A DNA stretch of 64,000 nt, from contig JAXBDG010000003.1 of the NCBI GenBank assembly GCA_036320915.1, forward strand, positions 2,232,001-2,296,000, in the 5' to 3' direction. Made by a program: the position numbers and the translations under genes. The DNA is from Linnemannia elongata. Lineage: Eukaryota; Mortierellomycota; Mortierellomycetes; Mortierellales; Mortierellaceae. Below, piece by piece: positions 33,529 to 46,853 of the stretch (positions are counted from its first letter, which is position 1; the number at the start of each line of letters is the position of its first letter). The notes beneath the pieces were generated by a model, which was not told the origin of the DNA, ran no database searches, and saw only the letters and a list, made by a program, of their open reading frames with translations.

Positions 33529-35578
33529 ATGCCAATAGCCAACTACAAACCAACAGTCTTGATCGTGGGCGCAGGACTAGGAGGACTCATGCTGGGCGCC
33601 CTGCTCGAAAAAATTGATATTCCTTACATCATTTTTGAACGCACCTCCCTCATCAGACCCCTCGGTATGTCGACACTCCCTTCCTCCCCCTTTCTTCTTG
33701 GAGCCTTGCGCTTTGACAAGCAGGACTCTAATCGTCTGTGCATACCCTCTAACATGAAATAGGATCAGCAATATCGATTGGATCCCCGATTCTCGCGCTA
33801 TTCCAGCAGCTTGGTATCTATGACGAGCTGATCAACTCTTCTCTCCAGTACAATCACATTGCGGCACACAAGGAGAACATGGAGCCGTATCCACTACAGG
33901 ACTTTACCCCTCTCCAGGAGTTGTAAGTATCTCTAGGCTGAGCCTAGTTGTCAGGCTGAACAAGTCTCAGGTGGATTTTGAGTGCCCCTATGCTGTTACC
34001 GCGACAAGCTGCTTATTACTTTGCTGTTTTTTCTTTTCTTTTCGATAGGACAGGATATCCACAGTACATTATTGCACGACCAGTCCTCTACGATCTTCTA
34101 CTCCGACAGATCCCTGCACACAAGATCCTACTCAAAAAGCGTATCCTGACCATCTCAGAGGACGATGATAGAGTAACCATCTATGCCTTTGACAATACGG
34201 CCTATCAGGGCGACATTCTCGTCGGAGCAGACGGGGCTTACAGTGTCGTCCGGCAAAAGTTGTACGAGAAATTGAAGAAGAGGGGGCTGTTACCAAAGTC
34301 GGATGATGAGGAACTACCCTTTAATTGTACGTGTCTAGTGGGGCAGACGGATTATATGGACCCGGATGAATTTCCGATCCTCAAAAACCCCTGTAGCCAG
34401 GTTCTTGCTGTTCGTGGAACCGACCTTCCCTACAGGTGAGTCTACATGAGCTTCGACCTTATTTTTTTTTGTTTGACATGTAGTGAACCCGTTCAAACGC
34501 ACATTGTCTGACCCTAAAGGCGCCATTCTTATAAATGTATGAAAGCTGGCTGGTATTCACAACAGCACAGTCAACATGCTGTTGGATGGTCATCCGCCAC
34601 CTCTCGAAATTCACCAACAAAACTGCCCTCGAAGAAAAGTTCTCCCGCATCAACATGAACAAGGAGAAGAACTCAGAATGGGGGTCCCACGCTGCCAAAC
34701 ATATGTGTGACGAGACAAGGGAACTCAGAACGCCTATCAAGAGCGACGAGGACGGGTACTTGAGTCTGGGGGATTTGTATGACAGGACGCCGCAGGATCG
34801 AGTATCGAAGGTCATGCTGGAGGAGAAGGTTTTTGAGACCTGGTATTATGGTCGGACCGTGCTCCTAGGTGATGGTATTGACAATGACTTTTTTTTTTTT
34901 TTTTTAACGTGTTGTTGTTTTTTCATCTGATTGGGGCATGCGGATGTTAAGTGAGCCACATGTGTCACACGAGGGGTCTTTACTCAGCATTTTTTATGTC
35001 TTTTCTTACAATAGCGTGTCATAAAGTCAATCCCCTCGGAGGTCAAGGTATGTGCACAAATCACAGGGGAAAAAACCCTCTTCTCTTACCAAATCCATCG
35101 AAAAACGATCACCCAAAATCAAACATTTCAAAGGGACTGAGACCTTTTCATTCGTTTCCTATTCAACCTTTTAATTTTAGGTGCAACGGCAGCAATCCAC
35201 GACGCACTGGCGCTCACAAACCTCCTCTACGCCCTTCCCAGCAAAACCACCGCCGACATCAAACACCTCTTCTCCTGCTACCAAGACGAGCGCCGCCCTA
35301 AAGCCCATGCAACCTTCAAGAACTCTCGTCTCCTCTCCCACGTCCTTCGTAAAGACAATGTCGGCAAGATGGCCCGGATGGTTTCTACAAACATGCCGAC
35401 ATGGATGTGGAGGATCTTTTTGGCAAAAGCGTTTGGAAACCGGCCGCAGGCGGGATTTTTGGAAAGGGTAGAAGTCAAGGGGACGGCGCATGTGTTTAGT
35501 TCGCCTAGTATGGATAAGGCGAGGGCAGTTTATGAGGAGTGGAAGGAACGGATGAGGGTTATTCATCATTCTGTGTAG
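33529..35578 (+). CDS. FAD-dependent monooxygenase 1, about 480 aa
   Basis: Six exons: 33529-33664, 33763-33922, 34049-34435, 34546-34874, 35015-35047 and 35181-35578; the joined frame is open. The N terminus has the dinucleotide-binding motif VLIVGAGLGGLMLGALLE (GxGxxG). The middle has the DG-type motif GDILVGADGAYSVVR, and the GD motif LLGDACHKVNPLGGQ is split over a 33-nt exon. These three motifs define the aromatic-hydroxylase-like FAD monooxygenase family (PF01494 type), which uses NAD(P)H and O2 to hydroxylate or epoxidise a small molecule. There is no signal peptide or membrane anchor. It is paralogous to the gene at 41644-39306, with exon 2 (160 nt) and the GDACH exon (33 nt) conserved in length. 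The substrate cannot be inferred. Confidence 0.88.
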
Positions 35579-36148
35579 ATTGAGTTTTTTTTTTTTTTTT
35601 GTTAGAGCCTTTTTATTTTTTTTTATTTATGGTGTTGTAGTGCAGAGACGGTTCCGGTCTGTCGGTCGGTTGGTTTCCCTATTTATTTACCCAGTTTACG
35701 TGAAAAATGCCCTAGATATATTAATACTACCTAATGAAATAACGATAATGCATACAAATGACCTTCGTCGCTTCTCTTGGTTAGCATGCTCGATCTGCGA
35801 TCATATGCTTTACTCATGTCATGCCATGTTGGATAAGAGCAAAAATAAGAGAGAGAGAGCGCGTGCGGTACGTACGCGGAGGAAAATCATTCCTCGTGTG
35901 TGTTGATTGGTTGGAGATTCAGAAGCAGAAAAGTCTCAGCCTCCCCCTGATGCCATGGGTGTAGTATTGTTAAGCATGAATGACAAAGGGTCGTATCCAT
36001 GAAGACCAGTAAGTGGTTTACATGAATACCATGAAGACTTGTAGCGTGGTATTTAATAAGATTGCGAAGACCAGATCGGTAACCAAGAACTCCTCCCTAA
36101 GTCATGCGAAAGATTGGTGACGCATTTTTTCTTTTTATTTATCTAGTG
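35579..36148. other. Intergenic: 3' flanks of converging genes
   Basis: Begins with a T-run just after the monooxygenase stop. No gene recognised. Confidence 0.5.
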
Positions 36149-38054
36149 TTAGTAAAATGCATCTGGGGTAGCTTGGGGGTGGCGCTGGATATTATCGTTC
36201 GGGAACTCATGGTAGCCGTCAACGATCTGTTTTGGACTCCGGGCAGGAATTGTTTGAACTGTTGGGGGATCGCGGACATTTAAGGAGCTGACGTATCCGT
36301 CCTGGTAATGGCCATATGGTCCTCTTCCTGATTCTGGTTCCTTTTTGAAGTAGTCTTGTTGGGTATTGCTGTTGTACATATTTGGCGCCTGCGGAGAGCC
36401 TGCACCTGCAACATCACTAGCACCACCATTTGTGGCAACACTAGCATATGCAGCCTTCTTACGCCGTTGCCGCATCCAGAACGCGAACCCCGCAAGCCCA
36501 AGCATAACCACAGCTCCAGCACATCCTCCTGCAATGGCAGCCACATTACTCCCTTTTGAGTCTGGTGAGGTTGGGCTGGAAGTAGACGTTGACGGAGATG
36601 TTGGTGATGTAGATGTTGTAGATGATGGCGGTGGATAAGCCTGCTTCTGAAACTGACCTATCCATTTCCGCTTCTCGACGTCAAAAATAACGGGTGTTGC
36701 CAGGACCTGCTTATTCGTCGCCATCTGCGATCCTGATAGATTGACAAATATAAGCACATAAAGATAATGGGGGGAAAAAAAAAGGCGTCAGTAGTCTGCC
36801 AACCCATAAGGACAAAAAACAAGGCGCCAAATATTTATCAAGGAAGGGGGTATATACCTCCCCATGAGATAAAGTTGGTTCCGGTCAAGGTGCAGGCGCT
36901 GTCGGCCGAGGCATAGAGTGGATTAATAGGGTCTCCTTGGGTCCAGGTCATTGTTGGCACATCTAGGACGAAGATCAATCCTCGGAGCTGCTGGAGTCCT
37001 TGATTCCATTCATGACCACCGTACAGCACAATCTTCCTTCCTCCATAACCTAAGCAGAGGCGCAGATAAGAAAAGAAGAGGGGGGTTGTGAATTAGTTAA
37101 CTGCCCAACTTTGCCTTGCTGTTAGTCGATTGCTGTATGAACAGTTGAAGGAGTGAGTGTAGAGGTGTACCTTGCACCATGCAGTGGCGAGAAATGCGAG
37201 GCAGACCGGCACCATTTGTTGCCTAACGTAAAACATATAAAAAACACCGATTGAAATTAACTTCCAACTCGCTCCAACCACTATAACGAAGAGACCCATG
37301 GAAGCAAAATAACCAAAACGCGGTAAGCCTTACAAGGGAAGCCCAGGTCTTGTTGCCAGGAAAGTATTCCAAAAACGCGTCGATGTTCTGGGAAACGGTC
37401 GGATTGTTATTTACATCCAGGAGCTCTCCGCCCAGTAACAGAAAACTCTTCTGGAGGTCACTCCATACACCCATAGAGACCGATGTTTACAGGAAGCAAG
37501 TCCAATGGCATATCGACCGTGGTCATTGTAAACGTCTCGGGGTCCAACACCACCATCTTGCTCCCTTGGTTCGCACCCTCGGGGATGTAGATGAGTCCTG
37601 TATCACCATCGGTCGCAGCACGACGATAGTTGTACCGCATAGTCGCAGACGTGGTAGCATCGCCCATAGCCTTGCTCTGCCAGAAACTTGTAGCAAAGTC
37701 GATCCAAAAGACTCCAGGCTCTGCCCAGATCACCAGTCGTTTTTGGTCTTTGGTAACAGTCATTCCGTTAGAGATACTAGCACGCGACGTCGGGGTGAGT
37801 ATGATGGTTGGTGCGGTGCGATTTTTCCAGGGTGGGCTGGAGACGGACCAGTTGTCCTGCGTGAGGTCGAGGGAGTAAAACTCGTTTGTGAAGTTGAGGT
37901 TGAATCCCCCTTGGATGTAGAGGGTCTTGTCTGGGATACTGGCGTATGCCATTTCTGCGTTTCCTAGAGGCTGGAAAGGTTGCAGTGCTTGGCCGGTTAC
38001 AGTCTGCAGGAGAACTGCTGTCGCCAAGGAGAGCACCCATCTGGAAGAAACCAT
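36149..38054 (-). pseudogene. Kelch-propeller membrane protein with one frameshift (kelch-5)
   Basis: Exons 38054-37334, 37222-37171 (52 nt), 37049-36858 and 36732-36149. Signal peptide LSLATAVLLQTVTG. Kelch signatures include MAYASIPDKTLYIQGG, NEFYSLDLTQDNW, GLIYIPEG, VWSDLQKSFLLLGG, KIVLYGG, FVLDVPTMTWTQG and FISWGG, with conserved Cys in HCMVQ and SACTL. Exon 1 breaks frame at about 37468-37472. Paralogues have a Phe codon there (YGFVW); here two bases are missing, and adding two makes exon 1 a multiple of three and preserves the phase-0 splice. Everything else is intact: Ser/Thr stalk, membrane span (AAIAGGCAGAVVMLGLAGFAF) and a tail of about 100 residues. The tail lacks PQDH. Either a recent pseudogene or a base-calling error in a T run. 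Confidence 0.7.
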
Positions 38055-39305
38055 CGATGGTAATGTATGCGTGTGTTGTGTGTGTGTATTGGGTGGAAGT
38101 AAGAGGGGAGAAGGTGTGTTGAAGTTGAAAGAGGGAAAGGAATAAGAGGAGAGCAAATGGTTTTGTGAATGAAGGAGAGGAGAGGAGAGGTGGTGAAAGA
38201 ATGACAAGAGGAGGGGAAGAGGGAGGAAAGTACGAGGGGACACACAACAAAAAACAAGAACAGGGGGTGAACCTTTTTTTTGTTTTCTGTTCTTCGGACG
38301 GGCGGTAGTTGAACAGAGCCGGCACTCTCACTACAGTCAGCTTTGTTGTTGTTGTTTGTTATGCCGAACGAGTGGACGCCGCTTCTTGCTTGGTTTGCTG
38401 CTGGGTCTAGAATAATCCTTGTTACTCTGTCTTTGAGCTCTGTGTTGTTGACGGTCAAAGTGGGGAAAGATCTGCCACACAGTAAAGTAAATCTACACTT
38501 GCACAGCCTAATACTTGACTGCGAGTACTTCCAGGGCGAAGAAGGGGGGAGGGAGAAGGGTGGGACGATGCTTTTTCTGTACAGTGTAGCCCCAGTGAGC
38601 GTTTTTTTTTTTTTTTTTGCGGTGTTTACTTGTTATCGGTGTTGATGGGGGGGGGGGGTTTTTTTTGACTCTGTCGCCGAGAAAGAACATAAAAGATGCA
38701 AGTGTGTGCTTATGAGAGTAGGAGGTGATGATGGGAAGAAGAATGGATGAGGGAATGAGAAGATGAGTAGATGAGGAGCAGTGAGGATGAGTATAAGGAA
38801 AGGAGGGAAAAAAAAAAGTAAAGAGCGTACGGTCTATGCTGATTTAACAGACCTCGCCTTGGTTGTTCGAACCGAGCGAATGCTTTTTACTCTACCTCTT
38901 TTGACCACCTATGCTCACCAGGCAAGGTGAAGAAAAAGGAGAAGTGAGCAAGAACTCCCTTTCTCGCCCCTTGCACGGTCTCTATTTTTCTTTTTCTCTT
39001 TTTCCTGAGAACGGAATGCCACTCCTTTTCCTGATAGGTCCAAAAGAAGGAGAAAAGTCTAAATTATATTTCAGTAGCTATTGTTTGAATCAAGAGGGGT
39101 TAGATTTCATCCTTGGAACCAACTCTCTCCCTCTCAAACTGTCATCATACATAGCTCGGATAAAGAAATGGTGATGCTCATTGTTGATTACAAAATGCGT
39201 TTGCTCTATAAATTGGACCGTGCAGGATGATGCATGTGTATGCAGGATCAATATCGAAAATGGTGGGATCGGGTAGAAAGAAAAGGATCGAAACTACGTT
39301 ATCAA
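38055..39305. other. Intergenic: leader of kelch-5 and 3' flank of monooxygenase 2
   Basis: 38055 to about 38290 is C/T-rich on the minus strand. Homopolymer runs occur at about 38600-38620 (T) and 38648-38657 (G). No gene recognised. Confidence 0.45.
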
Positions 39306-41644
39306 CTAGGCAACCAACGCCCGTGTTGTCTCCTGTTTCTGCTGCTCCTCCTGCTGTCTTCCCTTCTCCTCCTCCTGTTGCTTCTCATTCCTTTGTTGAA
39401 TTTTCCGACGTCTGTCGAACAACGCCCTAGCCTTCTCAGTACTCGGAGAAATAACGGGCGCAACCGTCCCTTTGCGTTCAATCGGATCCAAGAACCCAAT
39501 CAATGGACGATAGCGAAGCATCTTCTCCAACACGCTCTTCCACAACCACAACGGCGCATGCGTACTGACATACAATGCTACCGCCCCAGTGGGACCTTTC
39601 TCTAGGACACGTGATCCTTGTTGACTGTTCTTGAAGGATTCGATCGCGGCGGGGTATCGTTCTGCTTGATACTCGCCCAGTGCTCGGGTGATGTCTTTGG
39701 AGGAATTTGAGGGGATGGCATACATGAGGTTTGCGAGTGCGATTGCGTCGTGCATTGCCGTCACCGCTCCTATAAAATGATGAATCCAAAGGTTGGGAGG
39801 TGTTTGTTAATGATCTTGCCACTAGAGTGTATTTACCCACCATGCAGCGAGGTGTCATTCTCCCAGACTGATGAGTATGGGCATTACCTTGACCACTGGA
39901 TGGATGCAACTTGTGACAAGCTACGTCGACATATATAGCAAAGAAACAAGTTCCTTAGTTAGTTCACTGGAAAACTGTCAAACACCAACATGCAAGAGAC
40001 AATCAAAACCACAGCAAAAGCAGAGAAAACCTACCATCACCCAATAGTGCAATACGACCAGATTGCCACGTCTTGAAGACCTTCTCCTCAAGCATAACCT
40101 TTGAAATAAGGTCTTTGGGGGTGCGATCATACAGGGTGCCAAGGGTCAGCTTTCCATCGCCAATGGGGATAGGAAAACTTCGGGTCTCGTCGCACATTGC
40201 CAGGGCGGCATGGCATCCCCATTCAACGCTCTCGTTGCTTTTCAAACGTGATCCCATCTCCGTCCTGTTTGTTTGACGGCTCAAATGCCTAGCGATAGAG
40301 ATATGAACCAGACAATGGTCAAAGTTCTATCATTGACTTCTTATGTTCACATGGGTCATCCTCTTACAGGCAATGCTAGCTGAATGAGAAAAAACTTCTA
40401 TCCTTTTTCCTTACCTGATGACCATCCATGCGAGCGTGTTCTGAGCTGTAGAAAATACAATCCACTATTATGAAAGTACGACAGGATGAGGTAAAAAGAA
40501 AGTGGCCTTTTTAGTACGTTTTGTCGCCTCAAGTGCTGCCTCTTTTCTATTTTTATTTTTTTTATTTTTGGTTTTCATTGCCTCAGTGCTTATCAATTCT
40601 TTTTTTCAACTTACAGTGTAGGGCTTGTCTTTGCCAAGAACGATCTGAAACTGGCAGACTGGTTCCTTCATGACCGGGAATTCTTCAGGATCCAGGGATT
40701 TAGTCTGACCCACCAAGCATGTGCAGCTGAAAGGTAGATCCTCTTGATCTGATTTGGGCAATCCGCCTTTGGCCTTAAGGGTCGCATACAAATGTTGCCG
40801 GACGCTACTATGGGCACCATCAGCACCGACCAGGATATCTCCTTCATGGGTGGCGTTGTCGGATGTCTCGATTATGACTTTATCGCCTTGATCCGAAATG
40901 ATGTTGACTCGCTTGCCGAAATGGAGTTTCTCGGGCGGGACCTGGCGGAGGATGAGGTCGTACAATAACGGGCGGGTTACGATATAGTATCCATATCCCG
41001 TACTGTTGTTAAGGAAGTGAGGGAGGATAGCAAGAGCAATAATGGGAACAGAAGACAAGAGGACTGTGAGTGTTGTTTGGAGAGACACTGTCACTATCTT
41101 GCAAAAAAATAGATATTTCAAAAGGAAGAGCAAAAGATACTTACAATTCTTCGACGAGACTGTAGTCCGTGGGCTTGTAGGGTTTTAGGGATTCATTGTG
41201 CATAACAATGTGGGTCATGTACTTGCTGATCGATAAAAATTCCTCGTAAATGCCCAGCTGCTGTAGGATTGGCAGGACCAATGGTCCGACCGAAAGGGCT
41301 GAACCTAATTAAAGGAACAAGAGAAGCATAGAAAATAGGGGCCGTAGAGAAGAAAGAGAGAATTAGACAATTTCAAACGCTATATTAGTTCCAGTTGACA
41401 GAGGTGTGTGGTGCTAGCGTGTCAAGGAGTGGACACGGTAAAGGAAGGTAGCGTGTGAGGGAGGGAACAAAAGATGAAGGGTCGACATACCGAGTGGCTT
41501 GACTACAGATGCTCGCTCAAAGATCTTGAAAGGCACACCGGCTTTCTCGAGAAGGGCTCCGAGTAAGAGGCCACCAAGACCGGCTCCGACAATCAGGACC
41601 ATTGGCTTGGACTTGTTCTCGTTCGGCTTTGTTGCTGTTGGCAT
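39306..41644 (-). CDS. FAD-dependent monooxygenase 2, about 500 aa
   Basis: Seven exons: 41644-41491, 41304-41145, 41002-40615, 40464-40415, 40288-40035, 39920-39888 and 39769-39306; the joined frame is open. FAD motifs are VLIVGAGLGGLLLGALLE, GDILVGADGAHSSVR and LLGDACHKLHPSSGQ. It aligns along its length with monooxygenase 1 but has one extra intron after TAQNTLAWMVIR and a longer, Gln/Glu-rich C terminus. Two short methionine-free leader codons upstream were not used; the ATG at 41644 (MPTATK) is the first good start. Expected cytosolic NAD(P)H-dependent hydroxylase of unknown substrate. It faces its paralogue with kelch-5 between, so the pair probably arose by inverted duplication. Confidence 0.88.
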
Positions 41645-41778
41645 TATCTTGGGTGGAGAAAGCAAGGTTGGGGGGATGAATGCAGAGGAATGAGAATTAG
41701 GAAATCAGGGATGAGGATGTGAGAGTGAAATGAGCAGAATGTGGGTGAATAAGATGGGAAATAATAAGAGTCTTCGCG

Positions 41779-41785
41779 TTTTATA
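41779..41785 (-). promoter_or_regulatory. TATA box of monooxygenase 2
   Basis: TATAAAA on the minus strand, about 135 nt upstream of the ATG, followed by a C/T-rich leader. Confidence 0.6.
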
Positions 41786-44390
41786 GCTGGGGTGAATGGG
41801 TGTGTTTGCCACCTTGGATGTGTGTGCAACGTCAGGAGGAAAGGGAAAACAGTCATGATGTGTCGAATGGGTGTGAATTGAGCGCCTGTTTTCTTGTGTA
41901 CTGTTTACATCCAGTAATTTTAAAAGATGTTCATGCTCGATGTGAACACAGACTGTCAGCACACCCTCTACAAACTTCGCGCCGTGCTCCTCTGGGTTTG
42001 TTCTTCTCCTCTACCTTTCTCCACTTCTGTCTCTCACCGCATCCACAGTCCCGACGCCACACTCTTGGTCCTTTCTCGCCCTTGGACCCTACCCGCCTCT
42101 CGAAATGACCCGCCTCCTCTTTTGTTTCGTCGTTTCTGGGAATTAGAAAGTCTATAAGGAGTTCGCCGTTTTCCTTTCTTTACTTATTGTTCCTGTTGTA
42201 AATCCTCATCTCCCTCTCTTCTGGTAATAAGACCCCGATCCTCAATCTAAAAGATCTGTTTCTGTCGCCTCTTCAACTCTTCTCTTCTCCCTTCGCCCCC
42301 TTTCATCCTGATAACATTTAAAGCTTTCACCAGGCGGAAAAACAGACTACTGCAGGGAAGCAAGGAGTAGAATGTAGAAAACAGGTATGGAAGGACTGTT
42401 ATCAGAATAAGGTTTCCGCCTCTTTGGAAGACCAATGCGCACTCATAGAAAACCATAAACACGAGTACAAGAGTCATGGTTCTAGAAGAAGAAAGAGAAA
42501 GAGGCGTTATGCTCTTCTTCCTTTCCTTGCTTTGGATCCCTACTGCAACAGAAGTGAGAGAAATTTGTGGCGACTTCAAGGGTCATCGTCCCTCGACAAG
42601 TGCGCTGATGAGGTGACATTGAATCATGACTCTCCTCCTCGACTTCTTACACAAGAATGAAACTTGAAGTAATGTTGAGTCTATCGACTGAATGGAAGAG
42701 CGAATGAGCAAGAAACAGAAAAAGGAGAGTAGATGTTGAAACAAGATGGGAGAACGAAGTATTGAATCACACAGCTGATCTCGGGAGGAGTGAGCACGAA
42801 GGTATTTTCTTTTGACAACGCCAAGGGGCACGTCAAGCAGATATTGTAGTTTGCTTGCACACGCATTTGCTACTGTGTATTAGGTCCATTATAACCCATT
42901 CTTCTCTAGCGTATTTAATTGCCTTTCCCAGTGTTGTGACAGCAGTGAAAAATGATGGGTTTGCCGTGAGGCTTTCTTCCAAGGCGACCATTATATTTTT
43001 TATTAATAATTACTGCTGATCCTTTAAATGGAATTGAGCAGTGATGGTGCCTAGATGGAGATGGACCTTCTAAAGTAAGACAGACAAAGTCATCAGTGAT
43101 GGTGCCTAGATTGTAATCAGCATCGACCCTTCTGTGTAATCATTTGTCTTTAGGGTGAAAGAGAGAAGTACTACACTTTGTTTTGAGTGTTCTGACTACT
43201 CTGACCTGCCTTATTTTAATAACATAACACCATTATTCCACTTTCATTCCCCTTAGTCCTATCCCCCGTTCCCTCTCAGACCTCTTTCTCTCTCTTTTCT
43301 TTCTCCTCCTACCTTCCCTTCCTTATTGATCAAAGAAGAGAAAATAATGACTCTCCCTTGAACAAGGGAGTAAAGAAGATCTATGAAAAACTAGAAGTGA
43401 CGGAGGAGGGCTCTCTTTTACTTGACTTCTCATCCATGGGATGAAAAGAGGACTTTGAATTAGAAGGCATCTATTTTTTACCACCGATCAGGTTCAAAGA
43501 AATGACGGGGAGAAGAGGGGGAGACTTCGCCCAGTGCTCAGGACTGAAGACAAGCTGTGATGAAGTAACTCTTTTCATTAATGAAAAGTTCAGTTGAGAG
43601 GAGACAAGGTATCATGAATGGCGACCTTGATGACGAGGGACAATGAATGCATGTGTACAAAAGGGCGATACTATGCATTGAAGTGTAAGGTGGGCCTGTT
43701 TCATGCGAAACATATATAGAGGGTTAGGCGCGGAGTGAGAAATGAGAGTTCTTTTTATGGCACTTCAGCTCCAAACAAACAAAAGGCAGGAGCAGCCAGT
43801 CAGCTTAGTTCGCTTCTTGGAAGCAGGGGAAGAAAGGGTAACTACTGTAGGCGTAAAGGTATGTACTTTGTGAGAATAAAATTAAGGCGTGCCAATGACA
43901 TAGTTCTCCAGTGGACCCTTTGAGAGCTATGTTACATTTGCCCTACAGCCTGGGTACCCTTGTAGGGTAAAGAGGTTGTATTTTTAGGTCACCAGAATCC
44001 CCGCGGATTGTCCATCAGTTCTTTACGTTTCCCTCTGCCGGTATAACTCCCAGGCATACATAGAGGCAATTGCCTTTTTGTCCCCTGGTACCTGGTCCCT
44101 CTTTTCTTCCTTACTCCTCTTTCACCTCTTCTCTCTTTCTGATCATCGTCGTCCAGTCCACTTACTTCCTCGATCAATACTCGATCTACTCGATCTTCAC
44201 CACATTCGCATTCCTTCTCCCTTTCTCACACTCTACCCCACATTAATCCCGTCTCTCCCCCTCTCTTCGAGATCAGTTTCAATGCCCTCATTCGTATGAC
44301 AAGAAACCGCTGCTCGATCTCGACCTCATTTTCCTCACTCTTACACAGAACTACCCACTCAACCAGTAACGACCAACAACAGCACCTCTA
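41786..44390. other. Gene-poor interval and leader of kelch-6
   Basis: No supported gene. About 44080-44390 is C/T-rich on the plus strand and precedes kelch-6. Confidence 0.45.
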
Positions 44391-46853
44391 ATGCAACGAC
44401 GGACATTTCTCCTTCAGCTAGCATGCATCCTTTTCGCATGGCTCTCTTCTTTCCTTTCCATAACACGAGCTCAGAATTATATCCCAACCCCTGTCTACAA
44501 TATGGCATTCACGTCCCGAATCAACAAGGCTCTAATTATCCACGGGGGAAAAGCTCAGATGAATCCCGATGCGACCAACAACCAACTCTTCGCCCTCGAC
44601 CTCACCGTCCCTCTCTGGGAGACTTCCTCCCCGCCCTGGCGATACCTCACCGCACCCACTACAAATCAATCTCCCCGACTCTTGGATAGGAACACGATGG
44701 TCATGTCCCCCGACGAGTCCCAGGTCATGTTATTTGATAGTAACACCCCATATCTTGCGATGTACAACGTTACATCGGACAGCTGGCTCACTAGACAGAA
44801 CTTGCCGCCCTCGTTTGCATATGGGTCGAACTATACCACGGCGATGGACCCGGCTTCGGGTATTGTTTTTCTTGGCCGCGGTGGAGGCAATGGGACGATG
44901 ATGATGGTCTACAACGCAACATCCCATGACAGTTGGACTCAGCCCATGCCCTCGAGTACACAGCTGCCTGTTTATGTCCAGGGCTACAGCTTTGTCTACT
45001 GCGCGTCAAGAAAGAGCATTCTCCTCTTTGGTGGGAAGACTCCCTCGTACCTAGGGGATGTCTACAACCCTTATGTCTTTGAGTTCCAAATGGGTGCCTA
45101 CAGCTGGGTTCGTCTCGTAAGTTTGCTCTTGTCTATGTTTACTTGTTAGCAGGGAACTTCATGGTTTCGTTACTTTTACAACACACTAATACACATCGTT
45201 CTTGCTATAATAGAACACTGAGGGTCCCTCGCCAACACAAATATATTCCCATTGCATGGTCCCTGCATATGAAGGGTTCAAAATGGTGGTGTTTGGCGGA
45301 TCATTCAGGGACGACACCCAACTGGACGATATCTACATCCTCGACGTGCCCACCATGACCTGGACGAAAGGATCTGACCCACCCGTACCTCTCGATCGCT
45401 CCAACATGGCATGTACCGTCGGCGGAGATAATTTTATTGCCTGGGGAGGTAACACCCAAGTTCATTGCCCTAAGACATGACACGCTTCGTAGTATCTTTC
45501 CCTTGCAGCTGTTGCTGAATATACAACTAACAGCGATTACGATCCATTTCTTCTCTAGGGTACAACGCGCAAAAGGCAATTGACGGGACACCTATTATTT
45601 ACAACCTCCGGACAAATCAGTGGACGACAACCTACTCTTTGGCCCCTGCTGATTCGAAGTACAACTGGGGGGCTATCATTGGAGGCGTTGTCGCGGCCGT
45701 TGCTGTTGCTGCAGGAGTCGGTTTCGTCTATTACCGGCGGAGGAAGCAACTCAAGAGTCGGGCGAGGCGGGCTGATGTCCAACTGACGGCCAATACTAAG
45801 CAGCAACAACATCGTCAACAGGAGCAAGGATGCCATGACAGCCAGCAGCAGCAACGGCAACAACAACATCCGGACCAACAGGGCCCTGACTCGTACCACC
45901 CACGGTCACATAATGTCGGCACTGCTCCTTCCGTCGAGCAAGGATCAACCTACAAGGGCAGTCTACAACATCTCATCATCGACAACGGCCACATGTCGGC
46001 CTCCACGACCTCGTTCACGCCCCTCTTTGCCCGCGATAACTCGGCCCGCTACAGTTCCAACTCTGGAAGCTCTTCTATCCAGCAGCCCCCTATCGAGCTG
46101 TACGAGAAGGGGTATTATGTCCCTGAGAGCTCACGCCGGAACCCACAGCTCTTTGACGCCGCTGTGATCCCGTATGATGACTCTGGGATGGTCCCTGTCG
46201 AAGTTTTATCTGGTGAGGCGCCGTGGATGACGCCACAGTCTTTGAGGAGAAACCCGCAGTTGGTGTCGGAGCAGCTGCAGGTCCAGGAGCAGCAGCATCA
46301 TTCCCTTCAGCGTTCGGGGTCTGTGGCCTCTGGAGGGACTCTTGTCGATGATGATGATATTGAGCGAGAAGTAGATGCTGGACGGGAGGTGCCTGTGTAT
46401 CATGAAGCTTGTTCCGATGCCCGGATAGAAAGTGGATGTGGGGGCAATGGAGGAGGGGTATCCCAGGCAGAGGCGACATCAATAACGGCAGTGACGACAC
46501 CAGCGGATATAAAGAATACATACCACAGTCCCCTCCAGAGTGCCATCCACCCGACCTCCACCTCAAGCAACATCATATCTGCCACCCTCGTCGCCAGCAG
46601 CAGCCAAATCCTTGATACAGCCACCTTAATGAGCACCAACGCCAACGAATCCACCGATAATACTGACAGTAACAGCAGTGACATTACCAAAGATGAGCAG
46701 GCACTACAGCAGGAGATGGCAATGATTGAAGCTAAAGAGGCAGAGTACCAACAAAACTTAGAACGGCTCCGCCTCGAGAGTGAGCGACTTGAACTGGAAC
46801 GGTTGGCGTACCTTGATCGACTCGCGCGACTCCAGAATCATCAGAACATTTAG
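44391..46853 (+). CDS. Kelch-propeller membrane protein with long cytoplasmic tail (kelch-6), about 751 aa
   Basis: Three exons: 44391-45116, 45214-45448 and 45559-46853. The intron that separates the 52-nt exon from the third exon in all other full-length copies is absent (CMVPAYEGFKMVVFGG is continuous). Signal peptide LLQLACILFAWLSSFLSITRA. Kelch signatures include NQLFALDLT, GIVFLGRG, FVYCASRKSILLFGG, IYILDVPTMTWTKG and FIAWGG. The membrane span is at about residues 357-379 (AIIGGVVAAVAVAAGVGFVYY), followed by RRRK. The tail of about 372 residues is Gln-rich and has two RRNPQL motifs (515-518 and 552-555 for NPQL), an acidic patch and a C-terminal heptad-rich coiled coil (EMAMIEAKEAEYQQNLERLR and beyond). 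Intact. Probably the best candidate for a signalling member. Confidence 0.87.

Noticed and set aside
45835..46567. Alternative frames on both strands inside the kelch-6 tail
   Set aside because: Overlap the intact Gln-rich tail exon and show no independent start or domain.
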